Positions 1-7,706 of a stretch of DNA of 64,000 nt are shown piece after piece (position 1 is the stretch's first letter; every line of letters begins with the position of its first letter). The translations under genes and the position numbers were made by a program. The stretch spans positions 1 to 64,000 of the forward strand of contig NZ_JOCA01000005.1 in assembly GCF_000718785.1 (NCBI RefSeq). Direction: 5' to 3'. This stretch comes from Streptomyces sp. NRRL WC-3626. Lineage in GTDB: Bacteria; Actinomycetota; Actinomycetes; Streptomycetales; Streptomycetaceae. The notes under the pieces were generated by a model. The model was not told where the DNA came from, searched no databases, and was given only the letters and a program-made list of their open reading frames with translations.

Positions 1-735
1 GGGTGTGCCCTCGGAGCGGGGGAAGAACTCGTACCAGGCGCCGTACAGGGCCCGCTCGCGTTCCACCAGCAGGGGCAGCGGGTCGCTGCTGGTGACCAGC
101 TCCCGCAGCGGATGCCGGGCCAGCACCGCGTCCACCTCCGGCGTCAACGCCGCCGCCAGACGGGACGCCGCCGGACGTCCCTCGTCGCGCAGGGCGTCCA
201 CGGCGGCGAGGAGGACCTTCCCGGCCCCGGGCTCCGGCACCCCGGCCGCCGCCCGTTCGTACAGCCGGGCGCCCTCCTCCAGAACGATCCCGATGTCCAT
301 GCCCGCCGGGATCTTGATCTGCGCGTGGTGCCGCCAGGTGGTGACCGGATCGCCCCAGGCCTCCACGGTGTACGTCCACAGTCCGGGCTCCCCGGCGGTG
401 ACGGCCGCCCCCCATCGGTCCGTGCCCGGCGCCAGCTCCCGCATCGGCGTGAACGGCCCCGGACGCCCCTGCGGATCCTTCAGCACCACATTGGCGGCCA
501 CCGCGTCGTGCCCCTCGCGGAAGACGGTCGCCGAGATCTCGAACGTCTCACCGGTCACGGCCTTCGCGGGCCGGCGCCCCTGCCGGACCATCGGCCGGAC
601 GTCGAGGACGGGGATGCGTCCCACGGCGGTCGCGGGACCGGCGGGGGACGGTGGAGGACGTGTCCCGACGCCGCGTTCCGGTGGCGTCGGGGTGCTGGGC
701 GCCGGGGGTGAGGACGAGTGGTGCTTGGCGGGCAT
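1..735 (-). CDS. glgE: Alpha-1,4-glucan:maltose-1-phosphate maltosyltransferase GlgE, 5' part (runs off window start)
   Basis: The 245 codons present start MPAKHHSSSPP and then read GRIPVLDVRPMV, KAVTGETFEISATVFREGHD and WYEFFPRSEGT, which is the N-terminal beta-sandwich and dimerisation part of actinobacterial GlgE. The enzyme extends alpha-glucan with maltose from maltose-1-phosphate in the cytoplasm (GlgE pathway from trehalose; established for the family). The GH13 catalytic barrel lies beyond the window. The ATG at 735 has an AGGAG six bases upstream. A GTG inside VGRIPVLDV is an alternative start, but the chosen N-terminus agrees with my recollection of Streptomyces homologues. It is divergent from glgP, a usual arrangement for this pathway. 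Confidence 0.93.
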   Translation of the reverse strand, partial: MPAKHHSSSPPAPSTPTPPERGVGTRPPPSPAGPATAVGRIPVLDVRPMVRQGRRPAKAVTGETFEISATVFREGHDAVAANVVLKDPQGRPGPFTPMRELAPGTDRWGAAVTAGEPGLWTYTVEAWGDPVTTWRHHAQIKIPAGMDIGIVLEEGARLYERAAAGVPEPGAGKVLLAAVDALRDEGRPAASRLAAALTPEVDAVLARHPLRELVTSSDPLPLLVERERALYGAWYEFFPRSEGTP

Positions 736-1465
736 GACCGCTCCTGTCCGCGTCAACGAGGGTGGGCGGATGACTGTGGGGAGGTGGGTCCTGCGGGGTT
801 TCTGTGGGGTGTACCCGCAGGAGCCTTCCCACACTGTTCGGGTGGGCAATCCGGCGGTTTGTTAACTACTCGCGCGTATGTCGACACACAAGACCGGCCG
901 CCTCCGCACGGTACGGAGCCGGTCGCCGGTGGGCTCGTTCCCATGTCCGCCGGTGCCGCCACGGGCGGACGCCGTACGGCGCCCCGCGCGGGTGCGCCTC
1001 CCCGCGCGGCGCCTCGGGCGGCCGGTCCGGCGGGCCCGCCCACCTCTCCGCCCGCCGCGCTCCTGACCAGCGACCGCGCCGTCCGCGCCGGCGAGCCACG
1101 GAGTCGCCGTGTGCGGGACGCCATGGGCGTACCCGGGAGGGTCTTCCGCGCGGCGCCGCCCGCGGCGGAGCCGAAGCCGCAGGACCCCCGGGGCGGGCCG
1201 GGCCACGACGGAACCGAAGCCGGAAAAGGCCGGTTTCTTGTCCTGCCGGCCGGCGTGCCGACCGCGCAGGTGACATCAAGGGCGATGACGTGAGGTGCGG
1301 AGGTGTGGAAATCGGCCATGTCGGCCATGTGGTGAATCGTTTCGGTCAATGGTGCGGCGGGGCGCGCGTCCTCCTGCCTCCCGCGCGGAGCGTGGTCACG
1401 CCGGTACTGTCGGCAGCGATGCCCGGACGCACACCGCGTCTCTCACGAACGCGCCGAGGTGGCTT
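736..1465. other. Divergent intergenic region between glgE and glgP
   Basis: About 730 bases with no convincing gene. Open frames on both strands overlap one another and have no recognisable protein pattern. It holds the candidate glgE promoter, a short direct repeat (CGGCCATGT at 1313 and 1322) and presumably the glgP promoter, which I could not place with confidence. The stretch 930-1210 is extremely G+C-rich and otherwise featureless. Confidence 0.5.
863..891 (-). promoter_or_regulatory. Candidate glgE promoter
   Basis: On the minus strand, TTGTGT (886-891) and TAGTTA (863-868) are separated by 17 bases, about 130 bases upstream of the glgE start. This is a plausible housekeeping-type promoter from consensus match only. 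Confidence 0.35.
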
Positions 1466-4084
1466 GTGAAGGCGATCCGTCGATTCACCGTCCGACCCGT
1501 GCTCCCCGAACCCCTGCGCCCCCTCAGTGACCTGGCCCGCAATCTGCGCTGGTCCTGGCACGCCGAGACCCGTGACCTCTTCCGCTCCGTCGACCCCGGC
1601 CGCTGGGCCGCCGCGGGAGCCGACCCCGTACGGCTGCTCGGCAGCGTGGCGACGGAACGGCTCACCGAGCTGGCCGGTGACCGCGACTTCCTGGAACGGC
1701 TCGACGCGGTCGCGGCCGATCTGGACACCTATATGACCGGCGAGCGCTGGTACCAGGCACAGCCCGACCGGCTGCCCGCCGCCGTCGCCTACTTCTCCCC
1801 GGAGTTCGGGATCACCGCCGCCCTGCCGCAGTACTCCGGCGGTCTCGGCATCCTCGCAGGGGACCACCTCAAGGCCGCGAGCGACCTCGGCGTCCCCCTC
1901 ATCGGCGTCGGCCTGCTCTACCGGCACGGCTACTTCCGCCAGTCCCTGTCCCGCGACGGCTGGCAGCAGGAGCACTACCCCGTCCTCGACCCCAACGAGC
2001 TGCCCCTGGACCAGCTCAAGGAGTCCGACGGCACCCCCGCCCAGGTCACCCTCGCCCTGCCCGGCGACCGCTCGCTGCGGGCCAGGATCTGGCTGGCCCA
2101 GGTGGGCAGGATCCCGCTCCTCCTGCTCGACTCCGACATCGAGGAGAACGACCTCGGCGAACGCGGGGTGACCGACCGGCTCTACGGCGGCGGCAGCGAG
2201 CACCGGCTGCTGCAGGAGATGCTGCTCGGTATAGGAGGTGTCCGCGCGGTCCGCACGTACTGCGAGCTGACCGGGCACGCCGCGCCCGAGGTGTTCCACA
2301 CCAACGAGGGGCACGCCGGTTTCCTCGGCCTGGAGCGCATCGCGGAACTGCGGACGGAGGGGCTGGACTTCGACGCCGCGCTGGAGGCGGTCCGCGCGGG
2401 GACCGTGTTCACCACGCACACGCCCGTCCCGGCCGGCATCGACCGGTTCGACCGGGAACTGGTCGCCCGGCACTTCGGCCCGCACGCCGAACTGCCGAAC
2501 ATGGAGGTCGACCGCATCCTCCGGCTCGGCATGGAGAGCTACCCCGGCGGTGAGCCCAACCTGTTCAACATGGCCGTGATGGGCCTGCGCCTGGCCCAGC
2601 GCGCCAACGGCGTCTCCCTGCTGCACGGCCAGGTCAGCCGGGAGATGTTCTCCGGGCTCTGGCCGGGCTTCGACCCCGAGGAGGTGCCGATCACCTCCGT
2701 GACCAACGGGGTGCACGCGCCCACCTGGGTCGCCCCCGAGGTGTACCGGCTCGGCGCCCGGCAGATCGGCGCCCAGCGCGCCGAGGAGGCGCTGAGCGTC
2801 GGCGACTCGGACCGCTGGGACTCCGTCGCGGACATCGCCGACCAGGACATCTGGGAGCTGCGCCGGTCGTTGCGGGAGCTGCTGGTACTCGAGGTGCGTG
2901 AGCGGCTGCGCGCGTCCTGGCGGCAGCGCGGGGCCGGGGCGGCGGAACTGGGCTGGATCGACGGGGTGCTCGACCCGGACGTACTGACCATCGGTTTCGC
3001 CCGCCGCGTCCCGTCGTACAAGCGGCTGACGCTGATGCTGCGCGACCGGGACCGGCTGATGAGCCTGCTGCTGCATCCGGAGCGGCCGGTGCAGATCGTC
3101 GTCGCGGGCAAGGCGCATCCGGCGGACGACGGCGGCAAGCGGCTCATCCAGGAGCTGGTCCGGTTCGCCGACGATCCGCGCGTACGGCACCGGATCGTGT
3201 TCCTGCCCGACTACGGCATGGCGATGGCGCAGAAGCTCTACCCCGGCTGCGACATCTGGCTGAACAACCCGCTGCGGCCGCTGGAGGCGTGCGGCACCAG
3301 CGGGATGAAGGCGGCGCTCAACGGCTGCCTCAACCTGTCGGTGCTCGACGGGTGGTGGGACGAGTGGTTCCAGCCCGACTTCGGGTGGTCGATCCCCACC
3401 GCGGACGGGATCGGAACCGATCCGGAGCGGCGTGACGCCATAGAGGCGGCGGCGCTGTACGACCTGCTGGAGCAGCGGATCACCACGTGCTTCTACGACC
3501 GGGGGCGGGGCGGGCTGCCCGACCGGTGGATCGACATGGTGCGGCGGACGCTGAGCCTGCTGGGGCCGAAGGTGCTGGCCGGGCGGATGGTCCGGGAGTA
3601 CGTGGAGCGGCTGTACACACCTGCCGCGCACGCGCACCGGGCGATGGACGCGGAGGCGGCCCGGGCGCTGGCCGGGTGGAAGGCGCGGGTGCGGGCCGCC
3701 TGGCACGCGGTGACCGTCGACCACGTCGAGACGTCCGTGACCGCGACGACCGCGCAGCTCGGGACGACGCTCGGGCTGCGGGTGCGGGTGGGGCTGGGCG
3801 GGCTGAAGCCGGAGGACGTGGAGGTGCAGGCGGTGTCCGGGCGGGTGGACGAGGAGGATCGCATCACGGATGCGGCCGCTGTGGCGCTGAAGCCGGTGGG
3901 GGTGCCGGACGGGGACGGGCGCTGGGTCTACGAGGGCCCGCTCGCCCTCGACCGCACGGGTCCCTTCGGCTACACGGTCCGCATCCTGCCGGGGCACCGG
4001 TTGCTGGCGTCGGGGGCGGAGCTGGGGTTGGTGGCCGTGCCGTCGGAGGAGTTGGCGGGGGCGGCGGGGTTGCTGATGCGGTGA
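1466..4084 (+). CDS. glgP: Alpha-glucan (glycogen) phosphorylase
   Basis: An 872-residue cytoplasmic enzyme that releases glucose-1-phosphate from alpha-1,4-glucan using pyridoxal phosphate. The N-terminus VKAIRRFTVRPVLPEPLRPL is the DUF3417-type start of actinobacterial GlgP. The middle contains AYFSPEFGI, YSGGLGILAGDHLKAASDL and FHTNEGHAGFLGLERI, and the PLP-lysine region reads EACGTSGMKAALNG. The frame is open back to 1295, but the GTG at 1466 is chosen because it is preceded by GAGG and begins exactly at the conserved N-terminus. It is divergent from glgE and convergent with the DUF1990 gene, with a repeat-filled 3' region between. Confidence 0.95.
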   Translation: MKAIRRFTVRPVLPEPLRPLSDLARNLRWSWHAETRDLFRSVDPGRWAAAGADPVRLLGSVATERLTELAGDRDFLERLDAVAADLDTYMTGERWYQAQPDRLPAAVAYFSPEFGITAALPQYSGGLGILAGDHLKAASDLGVPLIGVGLLYRHGYFRQSLSRDGWQQEHYPVLDPNELPLDQLKESDGTPAQVTLALPGDRSLRARIWLAQVGRIPLLLLDSDIEENDLGERGVTDRLYGGGSEHRLLQEMLLGIGGVRAVRTYCELTGHAAPEVFHTNEGHAGFLGLERIAELRTEGLDFDAALEAVRAGTVFTTHTPVPAGIDRFDRELVARHFGPHAELPNMEVDRILRLGMESYPGGEPNLFNMAVMGLRLAQRANGVSLLHGQVSREMFSGLWPGFDPEEVPITSVTNGVHAPTWVAPEVYRLGARQIGAQRAEEALSVGDSDRWDSVADIADQDIWELRRSLRELLVLEVRERLRASWRQRGAGAAELGWIDGVLDPDVLTIGFARRVPSYKRLTLMLRDRDRLMSLLLHPERPVQIVVAGKAHPADDGGKRLIQELVRFADDPRVRHRIVFLPDYGMAMAQKLYPGCDIWLNNPLRPLEACGTSGMKAALNGCLNLSVLDGWWDEWFQPDFGWSIPTADGIGTDPERRDAIEAAALYDLLEQRITTCFYDRGRGGLPDRWIDMVRRTLSLLGPKVLAGRMVREYVERLYTPAAHAHRAMDAEAARALAGWKARVRAAWHAVTVDHVETSVTATTAQLGTTLGLRVRVGLGGLKPEDVEVQAVSGRVDEEDRITDAAAVALKPVGVPDGDGRWVYEGPLALDRTGPFGYTVRILPGHRLLASGAELGLVAVPSEELAGAAGLLMR

Positions 4085-4330
4085 GGTGTGAGGGGCCGGT
4101 GGGATGCCGGCCCCGCCCAGCGCCTGAGGACCAGGCCCCTCGGGCCGCACGCGGCTGTCCGGCGTTCGCCGCACTCAGCCTGTCCGGCGCTGGGGAACGC
4201 GGCCCGTTTTGGGCCGCAGCCTGCTGTCCGGCGTTTGCCGCAGTCAGCCTGTCCGGCGTTTGAGGACGAGGCCCGTTCAGGGCCGATGGGGGTCTGGGGC
4301 GCAGCCCCAGGGACGGGACGGGAAGGGGCG
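4085..4330. repeat. Convergent 3' region with tandem palindromic repeats
   Basis: Between the ends of glgP and the DUF1990 gene. A unit of about 70 bases, starting CTGTCCGGCG with a downstream GGCCCGTT..GGGCC palindrome, occurs twice (about 4155 and 4225). It is followed by a GTCTGGGGCGCAGCCCC palindrome (about 4290-4310). Similar units occur near 7525-7706 in the opposite orientation. Position between convergent genes suggests a transcription-termination role (inference). Confidence 0.6.
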
Positions 4331-4392
4331 GCGGGGGCGAGGAACTGGGCCGGGCGGGGTGCGAGCGCGGCCTGCTGGAGGGTGCCGCCTGC

Positions 4393-4428
4393 GCCCACCC
4401 GTGCCGCCCCAGCGGCACGACTGCCCGC
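4393..4428 (-). repeat. Dispersed palindromic repeat, copy A
   Basis: A 36-base element whose core is a GTGCCGC/GCGGCAC palindrome flanked by CCCACCC and GACTGCCCGC. Near-identical copies lie at 26355, 26473 and 53365. This copy is in the reverse orientation relative to 26355 and 53365, and abuts the 47-base tandem array. Confidence 0.75.
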
Positions 4429-4605
4429 AGGCTGCGGGGGTGCTGCCTGGGGCCACCACGATTGCCCGCGGGCTGCGGGGGTGGGGGTGCTGCCTGGGGC
4501 CACCACGATTGCCCGCGGGCTGCGGGGGTGGGGGTGTTGCCTGGGGCCACCGCGGCTGCCCGCGGGCTGCGGGGGTGGGGCCGGCCGCGGGCTGCGGAAG
4601 GGGGT
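4419..4605. repeat. 47-base tandem repeat array
   Basis: About three and a half units, each beginning GATTGCCCGCGGGCTGCGGG and ending CTGGGGCCACCAC. The first unit (4419-4459) lacks a 6-base GTGGGG. It sits directly before the stop codon of the DUF1990 gene, in the convergent 3' region. Confidence 0.75.
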
Positions 4606-4606
4606 G

Positions 4607-5128
4607 TTAGTCCTGGGGGATGCCCCTTGTGGCCAGGTGGCGGAGGGCCTTGCCGTAGCGGTGGGCGTAGGCCAGTTGGAGTGCGCGGGTGGCCGGGCCG
4701 CCGGCGCGGGCGTACCAGCGGGCCGGCCTGCTGAAGGCGGACACCGTCAGCCACACCGTGCCATCACCCGTCCGGTCGACCACGAAGGACTCCTCCCCCG
4801 ACTCCGGATGCCCCGACAGCGTGCCGTACGCCCACCCCGCCCGCCGGTGCTCCTCCACCGTCCACACCACCCGGCACGGCGCCCTGACCACCCCCGCGAG
4901 GGTGAGCGTGACATCGACGTCCGGCGCCGCCCGCTCCGCGCCGGCCGAGACACCGAGCCCCAGTTCCCGGTGCATCTCCCAGCCGAACAGCGCCTCCGCC
5001 GCCTGCCGGAACACCTCGTGGCCCTCGCCCAGCCGGGTACGGACGTGCAGCGGATGGAAGCCGGGAGGGCGGGAACCGGGTTCCCGGGTCGCGCCGACGT
5101 GGTCGTAGGTGAAGTCCGCCGAAGACAT
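4607..5128 (-). CDS. DUF1990 family protein
   Basis: A 173-residue protein starting MSSADFTYDHVGATREPG. The pattern HPLHVRTRLGEG, FRQAAEALFGWEMHRELGLG and a C-terminal SAFSRPARWYARAGGPATR stretch fits the DUF1990 family of actinobacteria, which has no established reaction. No signal peptide or membrane segment is visible. The start is placed at the ATG where the conserved domain begins, although the frame is open further upstream. It follows the protease gene on the same strand after 73 bases that hold a hairpin, so it may have its own weak promoter or be read through. Confidence 0.8.
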   Translation of the reverse strand: MSSADFTYDHVGATREPGSRPPGFHPLHVRTRLGEGHEVFRQAAEALFGWEMHRELGLGVSAGAERAAPDVDVTLTLAGVVRAPCRVVWTVEEHRRAGWAYGTLSGHPESGEESFVVDRTGDGTVWLTVSAFSRPARWYARAGGPATRALQLAYAHRYGKALRHLATRGIPQD

Positions 5129-5146
5129 GGGTCCCAAGAGTAGGGC

Positions 5147-5179
5147 GGCGCCCCCGCCTTGGAGAAAGCCGGGGGCGCC
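5147..5179 (-). terminator. Hairpin terminator after the protease gene
   Basis: A perfect 10-base stem, GGCGCCCCCG / CGGGGGCGCC with a 13-base loop, lies 22 bases past the protease stop. There is no U tract, as is common in Streptomyces terminators. Confidence 0.6.
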
Positions 5180-5201
5180 GCTCGGACCGCTCGTGCCCGG
5201 T

Positions 5202-7235
5202 TTACGGGAAGGTGAGCGACCAGCCGCTGATGTAGCCGGTGTCGTACCGTGCCTGGTCCTGCACCCGCAGTCGCCACGTGCCGTTGGCGGTCTCGGACGA
5301 GGCGTTGACCGTGTAGGTCTCCTTGATGTCGTCCGCGGAGCCGCCGGTGCGGCTGCGCAGCGGGTACACCGTGCCGTCGGGGGCGAGCAGGTCGACGACC
5401 AGGTCACCGCTCCAGGTGTGCTCGATGTCCACGGTGACCCGGAGGTTGGACGGCGCGTTGCCCGTCCGCCCGGTGACGCTGATCGCGGACGTCACGGCCG
5501 CGCCGGCGTCCGGGATCGTCACGTCGGTGGTGCTCTCGTAGGACGTACCGCCGCCACCGCCGCCGTCGGAGCGCGTTCCGACGTTGATGCCGGCCCACGC
5601 GTCCTGCACCGCCTTGTACTCGGCGCTGTCGGTGCCGTACAGCTCACCGGTCGCCGCCAGGGTGCCGGTGCGGGCGCTCGCGTAGTTGGTGGTGGAGGTG
5701 AACTTCGTGGTCAGCGCGCGGAACCAGATCTTCTCCGCCTTGGCGCGGCCGATGCCGGTGACCGGGAGGCCGTCGGAGGTGGGCGAGTCGTAGCTGACAC
5801 CGTTGATGGTCTTGGTGCCGCTGCCCTCGCTCAGCAGGTAGAAGAAGTGGTTCGCGGGGCCGGACGAGTAGTGGACGTCGATGTTGCCGATGCCGGAGTA
5901 CCAGGCGTCCTTGGACGCTCCGTCCTTGCTCGGCTTGTCCATGTAGCGCAGCGGGGTGCCGTCGCCGTTGATGTCGATCTCCTCGCCGATGAGGTAGTCA
6001 CCGACGTCGGATGAGTTGTTGGCGTAGAACTCGACGGTCGAGCCGAAGATGTCGCTGGTCGCCTCGTTGAGTCCGCCGGACTCGCCGCTGTAGTTGAGGC
6101 CTGCGGTGTTCGAGGTGAGACCGTGGGTCATCTCGTGCGCGGCCACGTCGATCGCGGTCAGCGGGTTGGCGTTGCCGGAGCCGTCGCCGTACGTCATGCA
6201 GAAGCAGCTGTCGGACCAGAAGGCGTTGACGTAGTTGTTGCCGTAGTGGACCCGGGAGTAGGCGCCCACGCCGTCGCCGCGGATGCCGCTGCGGCCGTGC
6301 ACGTTCTTGTAGTAGTCCCAGGTCAGCGCGGCGCCGTAGTGGGCGTCGGCGGCCGCGGACTCCGCGTTGGAGGCGCTGCCGTTGCCCCAGACGTCGTCGG
6401 AGCCGGAGAACAGCGTGCCGGTGCCGGAGGTGCCCCGGTTCAGGTTGTACGTCTTGTGCCCGCCGCGCGCCCCGTCGGTGAGGTTGTACGACGACCCGGA
6501 CTGGGTGGTGGTCAGGTCGACGGTGCCGCTGTAGACGGTGTGGCCGGTTCCGTTCTGGATGGCCTCCCACGTGTACAGCTGCTCGCCCGTGGTGGCGTCG
6601 GTGACGACGTGCAGTTCCTGCGGGGTGCCGTCGTGCTGGAGCCCGCCGACGACCGTCTCGTACGCCACGACCGGCTTGCCCTCGGCGGCCCAGACGACCT
6701 TGCGCGGGGCGCGGTCGACGTCGGCGCCCTCGGCCTTCGCGGCGGACAGCGCCTGCTGCTCGGCCTTGGCGGCCGGCACCTTGGCGGTGGTGGTCGCGGG
6801 CGTCACCGCGGTCCGGGTGGCCTTGACGACGGAGTCGGCCTCGCCGGCGCTGTCGCCCTGCACGACCAGGTCGCCGCCGAGGACGGGCAGGCCGTCGTAC
6901 GTCCGCTCGTAACGGACGTGCACGGTGCCGTCGTTGTCCTTGAGGACGTCACGGACGACGAGCTTCTCCTTCGCGCCGAGGCCGAGGTCCTCGGCGGTGT
7001 CCGCCTTGGTGGCGTTGGCCTGGCGTATCAGTTCGGCGCGCTGCGCGGGGGTGAGCCGGACCGACTCCGAGCCCGGCTTGGCCTTGCTCGCGGCCGCCGG
7101 TGTCTGCTCGGGGGCGGCGGTGGCGCTGCCGGACTGCACGGCCGTGGCGATCAGCGCGGCGACGCCCGCGAGGGCGACGGCGGCGGCACGGCGGTGCGTG
7201 TGGGGGGTGCGTCTGTGGGACGGCCTGCTTCTCAA
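5202..7235 (-). CDS. Secreted M4 (thermolysin-like) neutral metalloprotease with P-domain
   Basis: A 677-residue pre-pro-enzyme. A Sec signal peptide (RRAAAVALAGVAALIATAV, cleaved near ATA-AP) is followed by an FTP/PepSY-type propeptide of about 170 residues. The catalytic domain has the zinc motif HEMTH, the downstream GGLNEATSDIFG with the third ligand Glu, and YSSGPANHFFYLL with the active-site His. The C-terminal ~110 residues are a P/proprotein-convertase-type beta domain (DVTIPDAGAAV, WSGDLVVDLLAPDG, TWRLRVQD). The start is TTG at 7235, supported by AAGGAG six bases upstream. The product is expected to degrade extracellular protein. A palindrome upstream (7462-7476) may control it. Confidence 0.93.
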   Translation of the reverse strand: MRSRPSHRRTPHTHRRAAAVALAGVAALIATAVQSGSATAAPEQTPAAASKAKPGSESVRLTPAQRAELIRQANATKADTAEDLGLGAKEKLVVRDVLKDNDGTVHVRYERTYDGLPVLGGDLVVQGDSAGEADSVVKATRTAVTPATTTAKVPAAKAEQQALSAAKAEGADVDRAPRKVVWAAEGKPVVAYETVVGGLQHDGTPQELHVVTDATTGEQLYTWEAIQNGTGHTVYSGTVDLTTTQSGSSYNLTDGARGGHKTYNLNRGTSGTGTLFSGSDDVWGNGSASNAESAAADAHYGAALTWDYYKNVHGRSGIRGDGVGAYSRVHYGNNYVNAFWSDSCFCMTYGDGSGNANPLTAIDVAAHEMTHGLTSNTAGLNYSGESGGLNEATSDIFGSTVEFYANNSSDVGDYLIGEEIDINGDGTPLRYMDKPSKDGASKDAWYSGIGNIDVHYSSGPANHFFYLLSEGSGTKTINGVSYDSPTSDGLPVTGIGRAKAEKIWFRALTTKFTSTTNYASARTGTLAATGELYGTDSAEYKAVQDAWAGINVGTRSDGGGGGGTSYESTTDVTIPDAGAAVTSAISVTGRTGNAPSNLRVTVDIEHTWSGDLVVDLLAPDGTVYPLRSRTGGSADDIKETYTVNASSETANGTWRLRVQDQARYDTGYISGWSLTFP

Positions 7236-7461
7236 CGCTGACTCCTTCTGCGCGGCCGCGGGTCGCGCGGCCTGGGGAGACCGGACGGCGGGTGGGCCGG
7301 CCGGGCAGAACGGAAGTGCGAATCGCTGTGGCCGCGTGGCAGCGGTGAGGTGTGCGTGGGGTTGCTGTTCGGCGGCCGTGGGAAGAGTGGCAGGGGATCG
7401 CGGCTTCTGTCAGGAGCGCGTCAGGAATTTGGCGGAAACCGTTCGCTGGGCGGAGGTGCGG

Positions 7462-7476
7462 GTTCGGTATACGAAC
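7462..7476. promoter_or_regulatory. 15-base palindrome upstream of the protease
   Basis: GTTCG-GTATA-CGAAC is a perfect 5-base inverted repeat about 230 bases upstream of the protease start. A TTGACT (7477-7482, minus strand) directly adjoins it, but I found no good -10 at the right spacing. It is a candidate operator only. Confidence 0.35.
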
Positions 7477-7524
7477 AGTCAAGTCCGGGGGTCGGGGTTT
7501 GGGGAGTGTTTCGCCCCCGCCGCC

Positions 7525-7706
7525 CCTTCCCTTCCCTTCCCCGGGGCTGCGCCCCAGACCCGCTGTCGGCCCTTCGGGCCTACTCCTCAATCGCCGGACG
7601 GGCTGGTGGGTGGCCCGTCCCGGGAGTGTGCCCCTGACCCTCACGGCGCTGAGCGGGCCGCGTCCTCAAGCTCCCCCGGAGGGGGCACCCCCGGACGGGC
7701 TGGTTC
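7525..7706. repeat. Two interspersed 3'-end repeats (terminator-like) that reach into the ABC gene end
   Basis: Two reverse-oriented units of the Streptomyces type read, on the minus strand, CGTCCGGCGATTGAGGA then GGCCCGAAGGGCC and GGGGCGCAGCCCC. The distal one (7525-7612) carries two palindromes and looks like a terminator. The proximal one (about 7630-7706) overlaps the last codons of the neighbouring ABC exporter gene and supplies its TGA stop. The stretch 7236-7524 is otherwise the protease leader region, with no gene seen. Confidence 0.6.

Noticed and set aside
718..1293. Possible small genes in the glgE-glgP divergent region
   Set aside because: Several frames on both strands are equally open, none has a ribosome site with a plausible protein, and one overlaps the glgE 5' end.
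1346..4174. Long open frame (942 codons) on the minus strand opposite glgP
   Set aside because: It is the antisense shadow of glgP: low-complexity, His/Arg/Pro-rich, no domain pattern, fully explained by G+C codon bias.
4419..4605. CRISPR-like array
   Set aside because: Units are contiguous 47-base tandem repeats without variable spacers, and no cas genes are nearby. The same applies to the 24-base array at 53257.
4088..5143. Open frames over the tandem repeats after glgP
   Set aside because: Gly/Arg-rich translation of palindromic repeats with no conserved protein features; the convergent 3' region explains it.
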